Below are positions 1 to 5,319 of a stretch of DNA of 5,319 nt, piece by piece (the first letter of the stretch is position 1; each line of letters opens with the position of its first letter). This DNA comes from an uncultured Clostridium sp. Its GTDB lineage: Bacteria > Bacillota > Clostridia > Clostridiales > Clostridiaceae. Made by a program: the position numbers and the translations under genes. Where the stretch lies: assembly GCA_946575275.1 (NCBI GenBank), contig CAMNZV010000135.1, forward strand, positions 1 through 5,319, written 5' to 3'. The notes beneath the pieces are model-generated. The model was not told the DNA's origin, did not search any database, and saw nothing but the letters and a program-made list of their open reading frames with translations.

Positions 1-1079
1 TAACCTGACACAACCCCTGTAATCATACTAAGTAATATTACTAATATGATATTTTTAAAGTTAATAATTATATCCATTCTAAGAATAGTAAGAATTATAT
101 ATGCTATAGAAATCCCTATTAAATATCCTAATATTGAAAAAACTAACACAATTATTATAGCTTCTAATAGAAAAATAATCTTAACTTCACCTTTTTTCAT
201 ACCCAAGGCTCTATATATTGCAACTACACCTTTTCTTTCAAGAATTGATATATACATAATATTAGAAACATTTATTGCCGCTACAATTAATGAAATCATT
301 GCTATTAATCCAATAAATAATGAAATTGAGCTTAAAGCTTGACTTATTGATGCATCAATTTCTTCAGTATAATTAATAAATTTATAGCCATTTGGTAAGC
401 TTTGATTTAAAATATTTATTGCTTTATCAACTATATATGAATTTTCACCCTCAACTTTCATTTCAAATATACCATTTTTCTCATAGTCTGACGGCTTTAT
501 AGTTCCATCAAGATATTCCGGGAAAAATAATACTGGCACTCCTCCATCTTTTCCATCATCTGATGTAAATCCTATTATTTTATACATTATTCCATTGATA
601 CATATTGATGTACCTACTTTATAATTGCTATTAAAATCTCCTAAAGTTTTTACAATAACAACGTTTCCTGTTGAATTGTTAAAATCTTTTCCCTCATTTA
701 CATTTATATCATCGTTAAATTCAAAAGCAACACTATCTTTAGATTCTCCTAAATAATAAAATAAAATTAATTCCTCTGGTTTCTCTGCTTCAAATTGCTT
801 TACATGTTCTAATTGTGTAACCTTATCCACTGCCTCTTCTACTTTAGATGATTCTAAAATCCTATTAAAATTTTCATCATCTAAATTATTAGAAGTCAAT
901 CCAATAGATATATTTTCTCCTGATAATTCTTTTTTTAAATTTTCAGAAAAACTATCTGACACTGTAAATATAATTACAAGAGATGCAATGCCTATTAATA
1001 TACCAATACCTGTTAAAAAGGTTCTAAATAAATTATATTTCAAAGATAAGAATATGTTTTTTAAATAATATATAATCAT
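1..1079 (-). CDS. MacB/FtsX-type ABC transporter permease, C-terminus cut by window edge
   Basis: This is the integral membrane subunit of an ABC exporter, pairing with the ATPase encoded just upstream. The frame starts at the ATG at 1077-1079 and stays open for 359 codons to the left edge. A GGGGAA ribosome site lies 8 bases before the start. The layout is classic MacB/FtsX: one membrane segment (about residues 20-40), a large extracytoplasmic domain (about 41-248), then segments at about 250-275, 300-330 and 341 onward. After the second segment comes the conserved cytoplasmic stretch ERKGVVAIYRALGMKKGEV (281-299), matching the family's ER...IRALG coupling region. The last residues, TGVVSG, plus the leftover bases TA, fit the usual G-Y-x-P-A motif, so only some 25-40 residues are probably missing. 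The start overlaps the ATPase stop by four bases (ATGA), implying translational coupling. MacB-type permeases move substrates from the outer membrane face by mechanotransmission. Which substrate is used here cannot be read from the sequence. Family assignment is firm; the closest role model, B. subtilis YknZ, is inferred from gene order. Confidence 0.93.
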   Translation of the reverse strand, partial: MIIYYLKNIFLSLKYNLFRTFLTGIGILIGIASLVIIFTVSDSFSENLKKELSGENISIGLTSNNLDDENFNRILESSKVEEAVDKVTQLEHVKQFEAEKPEELILFYYLGESKDSVAFEFNDDINVNEGKDFNNSTGNVVIVKTLGDFNSNYKVGTSICINGIMYKIIGFTSDDGKDGGVPVLFFPEYLDGTIKPSDYEKNGIFEMKVEGENSYIVDKAINILNQSLPNGYKFINYTEEIDASISQALSSISLFIGLIAMISLIVAAINVSNIMYISILERKGVVAIYRALGMKKGEVKIIFLLEAIIIVLVFSILGYLIGISIAYIILTILRMDIIINFKNIILVILLSMITGVVSG

Positions 1080-1729
1080 TTCATTATTTCCCCATTAGCT
1101 ATTTTTATTACCCTATCTGCCCTTTTTGCTATATCATTATCATGAGTAACAATAATTATTGTCGTACCCTCTTTATTTATTTTTACTAATAAATCTAATA
1201 TTTCCTGTGAGGTATTTTCATCTAAAGCTCCTGTTGGTTCATCTGCAATAATTACTTTTGGATCTGAAACCAAAGCTCTAGCTATTGACACTCTTTGTTT
1301 TTGTCCACCACTTAGCTCATCAGGAAAAGAATCAATTTTATCTAATAAACCAACCTCATTTATTACCTTCATTATCTTTTCCTTATTTGTTTTTCCATTC
1401 TTAATCAAATATGCTAATTCCACATTTTTGAAAACAGTAAATTTATTTATCAATTGAAAATCCTGAAATATAAAACCTATGTTTCTTCTAGCAATACTTA
1501 TTTCATTATCCTTTTTATTTTGAATATCCATATTGCAAAATAGATATGAACCTGAATAATCACTATCCAATAACCCAATTATTTTTATCAATGTAGATTT
1601 ACCAGACCCACTTTTACCAATTATAGCCACAAACTCCGAATTATTAATCTCTAAACTTATATTTTTTATTGCTTCTAACCTAAAGTTTCTTCCCTTATAT
1701 GTCTTTGATATATTCTCTAATCTAATCAT
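1076..1729 (-). CDS. ABC transporter ATP-binding protein, MacB/LolD/YknY type
   Basis: This cytoplasmic ATPase powers the adjacent permease. At 217 residues it has the normal length for the family and carries every expected motif: A-loop Tyr11, Walker A GKSGSGKST (38-46), Q-loop Gln89 in GFIFQDF, signature LSGGQ (139-143), Walker B VIIADEP (159-165) with catalytic Glu164, D-loop GALD (167-170) and switch His196 in VTHD. The ADEPTGALD sequence and the short RRNIGFIFQ segment are typical of the MacB/LolD/FtsE-like 'o228' ABC group, which pairs with FtsX-like permeases. The ATG at 1727-1729 overlaps the end of the adaptor gene by eight bases, and its stop overlaps the permease start by four. The ribosome site is weak (AGGT at 1737-1740, 7 bases before the start), so translation probably depends on ribosomes finishing the adaptor gene. 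Nothing suggests loss of function. B. subtilis YknY is the nearest role model by gene order, not by a computed match. Confidence 0.96.
   Translation of the reverse strand: MIRLENISKTYKGRNFRLEAIKNISLEINNSEFVAIIGKSGSGKSTLIKIIGLLDSDYSGSYLFCNMDIQNKKDNEISIARRNIGFIFQDFQLINKFTVFKNVELAYLIKNGKTNKEKIMKVINEVGLLDKIDSFPDELSGGQKQRVSIARALVSDPKVIIADEPTGALDENTSQEILDLLVKINKEGTTIIIVTHDNDIAKRADRVIKIANGEIMK
1088..1093 (-). promoter_or_regulatory. Ribosome binding site of the permease gene
   Basis: GGGGAA on the minus strand, 8 bases before the ATG at 1077-1079 and inside the last codons of the ATPase gene. It supports the start that overlaps the ATPase stop by four bases. Confidence 0.7.
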
Positions 1730-2720
1730 TCTTGTTACCTACATAACTTTTTAATATATCTTTTTCTTTTACTCCAGAAATAACTTTATATCTATTATCA
1801 AGCTTTTCTAAAACTACTTGTACGTCATCACCATTTTTATTTACATAAAACTTACCCTCATCCTCTTTAACATAGTCATTTGGTATAAACAAATCACTAC
1901 TTTTATCAATTATAGTTACTATATTATTTCTTAATAACTTTGTATTTGTTTCTATATTGAAAATAACTTTGTAATAAGAATTTATTCCTTTTGATGTAAT
2001 CTCATCATTTGGAATAATATAATTAACCTTTGCTATTCCAATATCTACGTTATCTAATTTAACATCATATATTTTATCATAAGAAAAATTTTTAACTTGT
2101 TCTTGAGTTGCATTATATATAACTTGTACTTCTGTTGAATATAATGTCAAAACATTATCGTTTATTATTACTTGTCCATTATACATAGCTTTTTGGCTTA
2201 TCTTATTATCTGCATATTGAATATCCAACTTGAGATCTGTTAAAAGCCTTTGTGATTCTAAAATACTATGGTTAATTTCCTCTTTATATGTAATAAGTTC
2301 TTTTTTTTCTTCATTAAGGCTATCTCTTTCTTCTTGGATACTACATTGGTTTATTTTATTATTTATTATATTAATATTTGAATCTACTTCTTTTAATTTG
2401 GTATTATTAGTTTCTATATCCATATTTATATTGTTTAATTGATTATTGTTTTTAATATTTTGAACAATCCAATCACTATTATCAATGTTAAACATATATT
2501 TATTTTCTTCAACATAATCACCAGTTGAAACTAATAGTATGTCTTTTTCCTTTAAAGAATATTGATTAATATATTTTGATTCAATATAAGATGAATATTC
2601 TGTTTTACTGTATTCAACCACATATTCATTATATATTATTTCTGTTTCCTCTTTTGAGCATCCCATTAATCCAATGGTAACTATACTTAGAAAAAACAAT
2701 AACATTACCTGTTTCTTCAC
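1722..2720 (-). CDS. Lipoprotein membrane-fusion/adaptor protein of the ABC transporter (HlyD/MacA/YknX-like)
   Basis: This is the extracytoplasmic adaptor expected to sit on the permease. It has 332 residues. The N-terminus is a lipoprotein signal: MKKQ, a hydrophobic run, then lipobox LMGC with lipidated Cys21. Then come a first lipoyl-like half (about 58-86, with EKDILLVSTGDYVEENK resembling the family's 'vkeGd.V.kGq.L'), a coiled-coil hairpin rich in Asn, Lys, Glu and Ile (about 87-172, turn near 126-131), a second lipoyl half beginning AMYNGQV (178-184, the counterpart of 'aPf.G.V'), a beta-barrel region (about 198-272) and a membrane-proximal part (LFIPNDYVKEDEGKFYV, 277-293, and ISGVKEKDIL, 314-323). 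The start is GTG at 2718-2720, chosen over the ATG five codons later because AGAGGGAA lies 8 bases upstream and the charged MKKQ is needed for the signal. Adaptors of this family usually carry a membrane-spanning N-terminus, so lipid anchoring is a variation. Overall similarity to the family is by pattern and context and is weak in places. Confidence 0.85.
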   Translation of the reverse strand: MKKQVMLLFFLSIVTIGLMGCSKEETEIIYNEYVVEYSKTEYSSYIESKYINQYSLKEKDILLVSTGDYVEENKYMFNIDNSDWIVQNIKNNNQLNNINMDIETNNTKLKEVDSNINIINNKINQCSIQEERDSLNEEKKELITYKEEINHSILESQRLLTDLKLDIQYADNKISQKAMYNGQVIINDNVLTLYSTEVQVIYNATQEQVKNFSYDKIYDVKLDNVDIGIAKVNYIIPNDEITSKGINSYYKVIFNIETNTKLLRNNIVTIIDKSSDLFIPNDYVKEDEGKFYVNKNGDDVQVVLEKLDNRYKVISGVKEKDILKSYVGNKND

Positions 2721-2728
2721 TATTATTC

Positions 2729-2736
2729 TTCCCTCT
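2729..2736 (-). promoter_or_regulatory. Ribosome binding site that decides the GTG start of the adaptor gene
   Basis: AGAGGGAA on the minus strand, 8 bases before GTG at 2718-2720 and within the 17-base gap after the small lipoprotein gene. The downstream in-frame ATG (codon 6) would be too far from this site and would lose the charged start of the lipoprotein signal. This favours GTG. Confidence 0.75.
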
Positions 2737-2737
2737 A

Positions 2738-3217
2738 TTATTCTATTATTTTTTTAATCATTTCTATTTTTTCATTAATGTACTCATCTTTATTTTGATT
2801 TAAAAAATAGTTACCAAGCTCATCACTATAATCCCCATTTTCTATATTAACATTTACACTATAATCCCTATTCTTATCTAATAAAGAAATTTGGACATAA
2901 TTACCACTTTCTTTTTCACCATAAATATTTCCATACTCCACAACTTCTTGAAGATTATTTACAGGAGTAATTTTACTTATATCATAATTTGCTATGGTTA
3001 TTCCATCAAAAACCTCATCATTACATAATTCATAATAATAATCTGGATAATTATCCTTAAATTTAATCTCCTCCATTTTATCATTCCAGTAATCCTTAGA
3101 TTCACCTAATACCACATTAGATTCATTATTATTTGAAGGCTCAGACACACTACTATTACATCCACAAAATAACATTAATATAATTAAAATTATGCTTATA
3201 TAAGCTCTCTTTCTCAT
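2738..3217 (-). CDS. Small lipoprotein of unknown function
   Basis: I do not recognise this 159-residue protein. It begins MRKRAY followed by a hydrophobic run ending LFCGC, a lipoprotein signal with lipidated Cys20. Phe at position -3 is slightly unusual for a lipobox. A flexible Ser/Asn/Glu linker (21-38) leads into an acidic domain (39-159) rich in Tyr, Asn, Asp and Glu. It has an aromatic patch NYPDYYYEL (56-64), probable beta strands such as YVQISLLD and YSVNVNIE (107-126), and a terminal amphipathic helix (about 143-159). Cys65 is the only cysteine in the mature domain. The ATG at 3215-3217 has a strong AAAGGAG seven bases upstream, inside the end of the preceding gene, and is four bases from that gene's stop. 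The adaptor gene follows after 17 bases. The product should be anchored on the outer face of the cytoplasmic membrane, where it could bind the transported compound or the adaptor. Lipoprotein immunity factors of bacteriocin operons are a functional parallel only; no sequence similarity to them was recognised. Confidence 0.85.
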   Translation of the reverse strand: MRKRAYISIILIILMLFCGCNSSVSEPSNNNESNVVLGESKDYWNDKMEEIKFKDNYPDYYYELCNDEVFDGITIANYDISKITPVNNLQEVVEYGNIYGEKESGNYVQISLLDKNRDYSVNVNIENGDYSDELGNYFLNQNKDEYINEKIEMIKKIIE

Positions 3218-3221
3218 TAAA

Positions 3222-3539
3222 CTACTCCTTTAAACTTCTGTATTTCTTATATATATATCCATCATATTCGACTTTTTTAAATTTTTCTTTGTTGTTAATT
3301 TTATCTGTAACCTCAACTTCTCTTATAACAGAGTCATTTTTAATTGTTACTAATAAACTCTTTTCTTCATACACAATTAAATAATGTGATCCCTCTACAG
3401 TTAAGCCATCTTTAAGAGTTAATACACCACTAAGTAATGTATCTATAATAAACTGAAGTTTAGTTTCCTTTTTCTTTTTTAATAGCTCGTAGGCTTCTAT
3501 TGAATTCTCTAAATATTCTTGCAATTTATTGTTTAACAT
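3222..3539 (-). CDS. Unrecognised 105-residue soluble protein
   Basis: This small protein is not recognised. The N-terminal part (about 2-40) looks helical: LNNKLQEYLENSIEAYELL, then a KKKKETK cluster, then LQFIIDTLLSGVLTL, which is hydrophobic but too short and amphipathic to call a membrane segment. The rest (about 44-100) looks like beta strands separated by turns (LTVEGSHYLIVYEE, SLLVTIKND, VIREVEVTDK), ending in a Lys/Tyr-rich tail. There is no signal peptide, so it is expected in the cytoplasm. It is very probably a real gene: the ATG at 3537-3539 has the best ribosome site of the window (AAGGAGGA, 7 bases upstream). It sits 18 bases after the five-segment membrane protein gene and 4 bases before the lipoprotein gene. 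The helix-plus-sheet build could suit a small binding or regulatory partner of the transporter, but that is a guess. No helix-turn-helix, metal site or catalytic motif was seen. Confidence 0.82.
   Translation of the reverse strand: MLNNKLQEYLENSIEAYELLKKKKETKLQFIIDTLLSGVLTLKDGLTVEGSHYLIVYEEKSLLVTIKNDSVIREVEVTDKINNKEKFKKVEYDGYIYKKYRSLKE
3225..3231 (-). promoter_or_regulatory. Ribosome binding site of the small lipoprotein gene
   Basis: AAAGGAG on the minus strand, 7 bases before the ATG at 3215-3217. It lies inside the last codons of the 105-residue gene, so the two are probably translated in a coupled way. Confidence 0.78.
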
Positions 3540-3545
3540 AATTAT

Positions 3546-3553
3546 TCCTCCTT
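3546..3553 (-). promoter_or_regulatory. Strong ribosome binding site of the 105-residue gene
   Basis: AAGGAGGA on the minus strand, 7 bases before the ATG at 3537-3539, in the 18-base gap after the five-segment membrane protein. It is close to the full consensus and is the strongest site in the window, which argues that this unrecognised small gene is real. Confidence 0.82.
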
Positions 3554-3557
3554 ATAC

Positions 3558-4040
3558 TTATAACGCAAATAGTAAATTTACAATATCTAAAATAATAAAA
3601 CATATATATGGTAATAACACTATTATTTTTTTACCAAAACCTTTAATCCCCTTTAATTCTTTAAATTGAATATAGTAAATCAATGGATTTAAAAATAGTG
3701 CTAATATTGCTGTTGACTTGAAATTTAAAGAATAGATTAAAAATACTATTATTGCATGAGTTAGCAACATAGGTATTAGTAGATTAAATGTTAGGGCTAT
3801 TGATTCTTTACCCTCCAATGTTTTTTTAGTAACTATTTTAAATATAATTCTCCCAATAAAATTTATAATTATTATATCTAAAAAAAATATAAATGCATTT
3901 GATATTATTCCCATTCCTATAAGAATTGCTGTGTTGTTATTAAATAATTCTTTAGTAATTTCAGGTGTATTTAAATAACTTCCTACTGATGTAAGTAGTA
4001 AATATAGAAAACTACTAATTATTAGATATAACTTTTTCAT
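3558..4040 (-). CDS. Five-segment membrane protein, possibly Yip1 family (YknW-like)
   Basis: This is a 160-residue integral membrane protein with five predicted segments at about residues 4-22, 38-66, 80-105, 109-126 and 138-160. Loops carry KKTLEGKES (72-80) and FKELKGIKGFGKK (126-138). Its size, five-segment layout and a P-containing third segment (LIPMLLTHAIIVF) resemble the bacterial Yip1 domain, and its place upstream of an adaptor/ATPase/permease set mirrors B. subtilis YknW before YknXYZ. YknW is a Yip1-domain protein that affects assembly of that transporter. This identification is an inference from build and context; no diagnostic motif fixes it. The start chosen is the ATG at 4038-4040 (MKKLYLIISS), with GGGGGA seven bases upstream. 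An in-frame ATG at 4056-4058 would add six residues (MSGGII) but has no ribosome site and would encode that site within the gene. Either start overlaps the end of the upstream membrane gene (26 bases for the chosen one), implying coupled translation. Confidence 0.85.
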   Translation of the reverse strand: MKKLYLIISSFLYLLLTSVGSYLNTPEITKELFNNNTAILIGMGIISNAFIFFLDIIIINFIGRIIFKIVTKKTLEGKESIALTFNLLIPMLLTHAIIVFLIYSLNFKSTAILALFLNPLIYYIQFKELKGIKGFGKKIIVLLPYICFIILDIVNLLFAL

Positions 4041-5319
4041 TATTATTCCCCCACTCATTCATTGCATTTTTACACATGTATATTGTTAAAACACCTACTA
4101 TGGATAGATATCCAAAATATATATAATTAGGAATAACAATATAACCCCTTATCATTGGTAAAAATACTAATATATATTTGATTATTGTCATGCATACTGA
4201 TTTAATCCTGTTATTTCCAATAATAATTATGAAATGAATAATAGCTATTATTGTAGATATTACTATTATATCTATTAACATCATTATTGAACTTACATTT
4301 TTATCTGCCATTAAAAGTATAAAACTTATTATTACTTTAATAAATACTTCTGAAAGTATTGTTTTTAATTTCTTTTTCCTAATATATTTTATATCCTGAA
4401 ATTCCATATCTAAGTTATAAAAAAAATTATCATTTGTAATTATTTTATATTTGTTTTTTATCCTGCTTGTAAATATTCCAGTTGGAACAATTATAAATAA
4501 TATTGTTAGATATGTACTATCTAAATTAAATCCATCTCTCATTATATAAAAAAGTGCAATTAAATTAACAATATTTATACAAATTTCTTGAAAGTTAAGT
4601 AAATAATCTTTATACACTTCTAAATCAATTTTTTTAATCCATTTAAGTATCTTATGATAATTAGTTAAATTATAGTTTTTAACTTTATTAGTTTCCCTTT
4701 TGCTAAGAGTAAATAAAATAGAAAATTCTATTAGGATAAATAATAATATATACACCAATCCCTTATCTTTGTTTATTTCACAAATAAAAGTTTTAATTAA
4801 ATTATTATTATTTATTGTTCCAACAATTACTATTGCTGATATTATTATATCTATTATTACCTTTACAAGTACCATATTATTATATTTTATACCTACTATA
4901 TGATTTAATGGACTTAACAGTACATAAGCTCCTACCATTAATATAAACCAAATTGCTGAATATATATCTTTATATAATAAAAAACTTGTCCCTAAAACCA
5001 GAAAAATAAAATTAGTAATATATGAGTCTTTTATTATTCTTTGAATTAGATAGGCTTTATAAACTCTAAAACTATCAATATCTATATCGAATATTCTAAA
5101 GTCATCATATACCATGAAGATCTCATTTTTATCTAAAAAACTTGCAAAGGAGCTTAAAAGTAAATAGGTGAATATAACCATTTTGACTATACTTGGGTTT
5201 ACAATAAATATAATTATAAAAACAATAGACAACAATAACCCTAAAAGTATCTGTTTTAATATTTTTTTTCTTCCAGTTTTTATTAGCATTTTTATAAATA
5301 TAATATCAAAGGAATCAAT
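4015..5319 (-). CDS. Large polytopic membrane protein, ABC-exporter-like, start probably beyond window edge
   Basis: This protein has about 12 predicted membrane segments. Numbering from the ATG at 5287-5289 (424 residues), segments lie near 12-30, 34-52, 91-106, 110-127, 142-159, 178-196, 234-250, 258-275, 313-328, 333-357, 366-386 and 389-406. The long loops at 53-90, 197-233 and 276-312 are charged and likely cytoplasmic. The two halves look alike: each has two segments, a charged loop with an acidic-aromatic start (NEIFMVYDDF; NDNFFYNLDM), then four segments. This build recalls ABC-2-like or putative ABC-exporter membrane subunits, but no motif proves it and no ATPase lies next to it here. 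That ATG lacks a ribosome site (upstream bases are TTGATATTATATTTATAAAA), and the frame stays open ten more codons (IDSFDIIFIK) to the right edge, so the true start is probably outside and the gene is partial. The gene ends in an Asn-rich tail (NEWGNNNEK) overlapping the next gene's start. It is the first gene visible in the operon. Function unknown. Confidence 0.82.
   Translation of the reverse strand: MDSFDIIFIKMLIKTGRKKILKQILLGLLLSIVFIIIFIVNPSIVKMVIFTYLLLSSFASFLDKNEIFMVYDDFRIFDIDIDSFRVYKAYLIQRIIKDSYITNFIFLVLGTSFLLYKDIYSAIWFILMVGAYVLLSPLNHIVGIKYNNMVLVKVIIDIIISAIVIVGTINNNNLIKTFICEINKDKGLVYILLFILIEFSILFTLSKRETNKVKNYNLTNYHKILKWIKKIDLEVYKDYLLNFQEICINIVNLIALFYIMRDGFNLDSTYLTILFIIVPTGIFTSRIKNKYKIITNDNFFYNLDMEFQDIKYIRKKKLKTILSEVFIKVIISFILLMADKNVSSIMMLIDIIVISTIIAIIHFIIIIGNNRIKSVCMTIIKYILVFLPMIRGYIVIPNYIYFGYLSIVGVLTIYMCKNAMNEWGNNNEKVISNN
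4047..4052 (-). promoter_or_regulatory. Ribosome binding site that decides the start of the five-segment membrane protein
   Basis: GGGGGA on the minus strand, 7 bases before the ATG at 4038-4040. It favours that start over the in-frame ATG at 4056-4058, which has no purine-rich site upstream. It lies within the coding end of the large membrane protein gene. Confidence 0.7.

Noticed and set aside
46..342. Plus-strand open frame of 98 codons
   Set aside because: It lies wholly opposite the permease gene, which has family motifs in its own frame. The product is a low-complexity Ile-rich string with no known domain, as expected for a shadow in AT-rich DNA.
2230..2442. Plus-strand open frame of 70 codons
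   Set aside because: It is antisense to the coiled-coil region of the adaptor. The hydrophobic Ser/Leu/Phe product is what reverse-reading a Lys/Glu/Asn-rich helix gives.
4015..4040. Possible frameshift splitting one membrane protein into two genes (4015-5319 and 3558-4040)
   Set aside because: The downstream gene has its own ribosome site and a complete five-segment build, and the upstream protein ends in a hydrophilic Asn-rich tail, so overlapping separate genes is the simpler reading.
3558..4040. SpoIIM/DUF95 membrane protein of circular bacteriocin clusters
   Set aside because: The size and segment number are similar, but I could not find the Gly/Asn-rich features I associate with that family, and the gene order fits YknW better. 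This is not excluded without a profile search.
4041..4058. Six-residue longer start (MSGGII) for the five-segment membrane protein
   Set aside because: There is no ribosome site before the ATG at 4058, whereas GGGGGA is well placed before the ATG at 4040 and MKK is a natural start before the first membrane segment.
4700..4903. Plus-strand open frame of 67 codons
   Set aside because: It is antisense to the large membrane protein gene, with no recognisable domain and Ile-rich content typical of a shadow frame.
1..5319. Intrinsic terminator, internal promoter, CRISPR array, insertion sequence or tRNA
   Set aside because: Gaps between genes are at most 18 bases. No GC-rich hairpin with a T-run, direct-repeat array, transposase frame or tRNA-like sequence was seen. 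The many A/T runs resemble -10 boxes by composition alone.

Overview
The window is AT-rich (roughly three quarters A+T) and uses codons, Shine-Dalgarno sites and lipoprotein signals typical of low-GC Firmicutes. A clostridial host is the best guess from composition and gene style. No rRNA, tRNA or marker gene is present to fix the taxon.

All seven genes lie on the minus strand and read from the right edge to the left edge as one tightly packed operon. In transcription order they are: a polytopic membrane protein of about 12 segments (4015-5319, probably cut by the right edge); a small five-segment membrane protein of Yip1/YknW-like build (3558-4040); an unrecognised 105-residue soluble protein (3222-3539); an unrecognised small lipoprotein (2738-3217); a lipoprotein form of a membrane-fusion/adaptor protein (1722-2720); a MacB/LolD-type ABC ATPase (1076-1729); and a MacB/FtsX-type permease (1-1079, cut by the left edge just before its C-terminus). 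Neighbouring genes overlap by 4-26 bases or are separated by 4-18 bases, so there is no room for an internal promoter or terminator in a non-coding gap, and none was seen. No non-coding stretch exceeds 20 bases.

The last three genes form a Gram-positive adaptor/ATPase/permease module, the same layout as Bacillus subtilis YknX-YknY-YknZ. The five-segment protein upstream would correspond to YknW. Known relatives of this arrangement, YknWXYZ against the SdpC toxin and the AS-48 EFGH module against a circular bacteriocin, protect cells from membrane-active peptides. The working inference is therefore a peptide export or self-protection operon. Two orphan genes, the 105-residue protein and the small lipoprotein, sit between the YknW-like gene and the adaptor and are the least explained part. 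The first gene looks like a pseudo-two-fold-symmetric, ABC-exporter-like membrane subunit with no dedicated ATPase in the window. Its partner, and any toxin or precursor peptide gene, would have to lie beyond the right edge.
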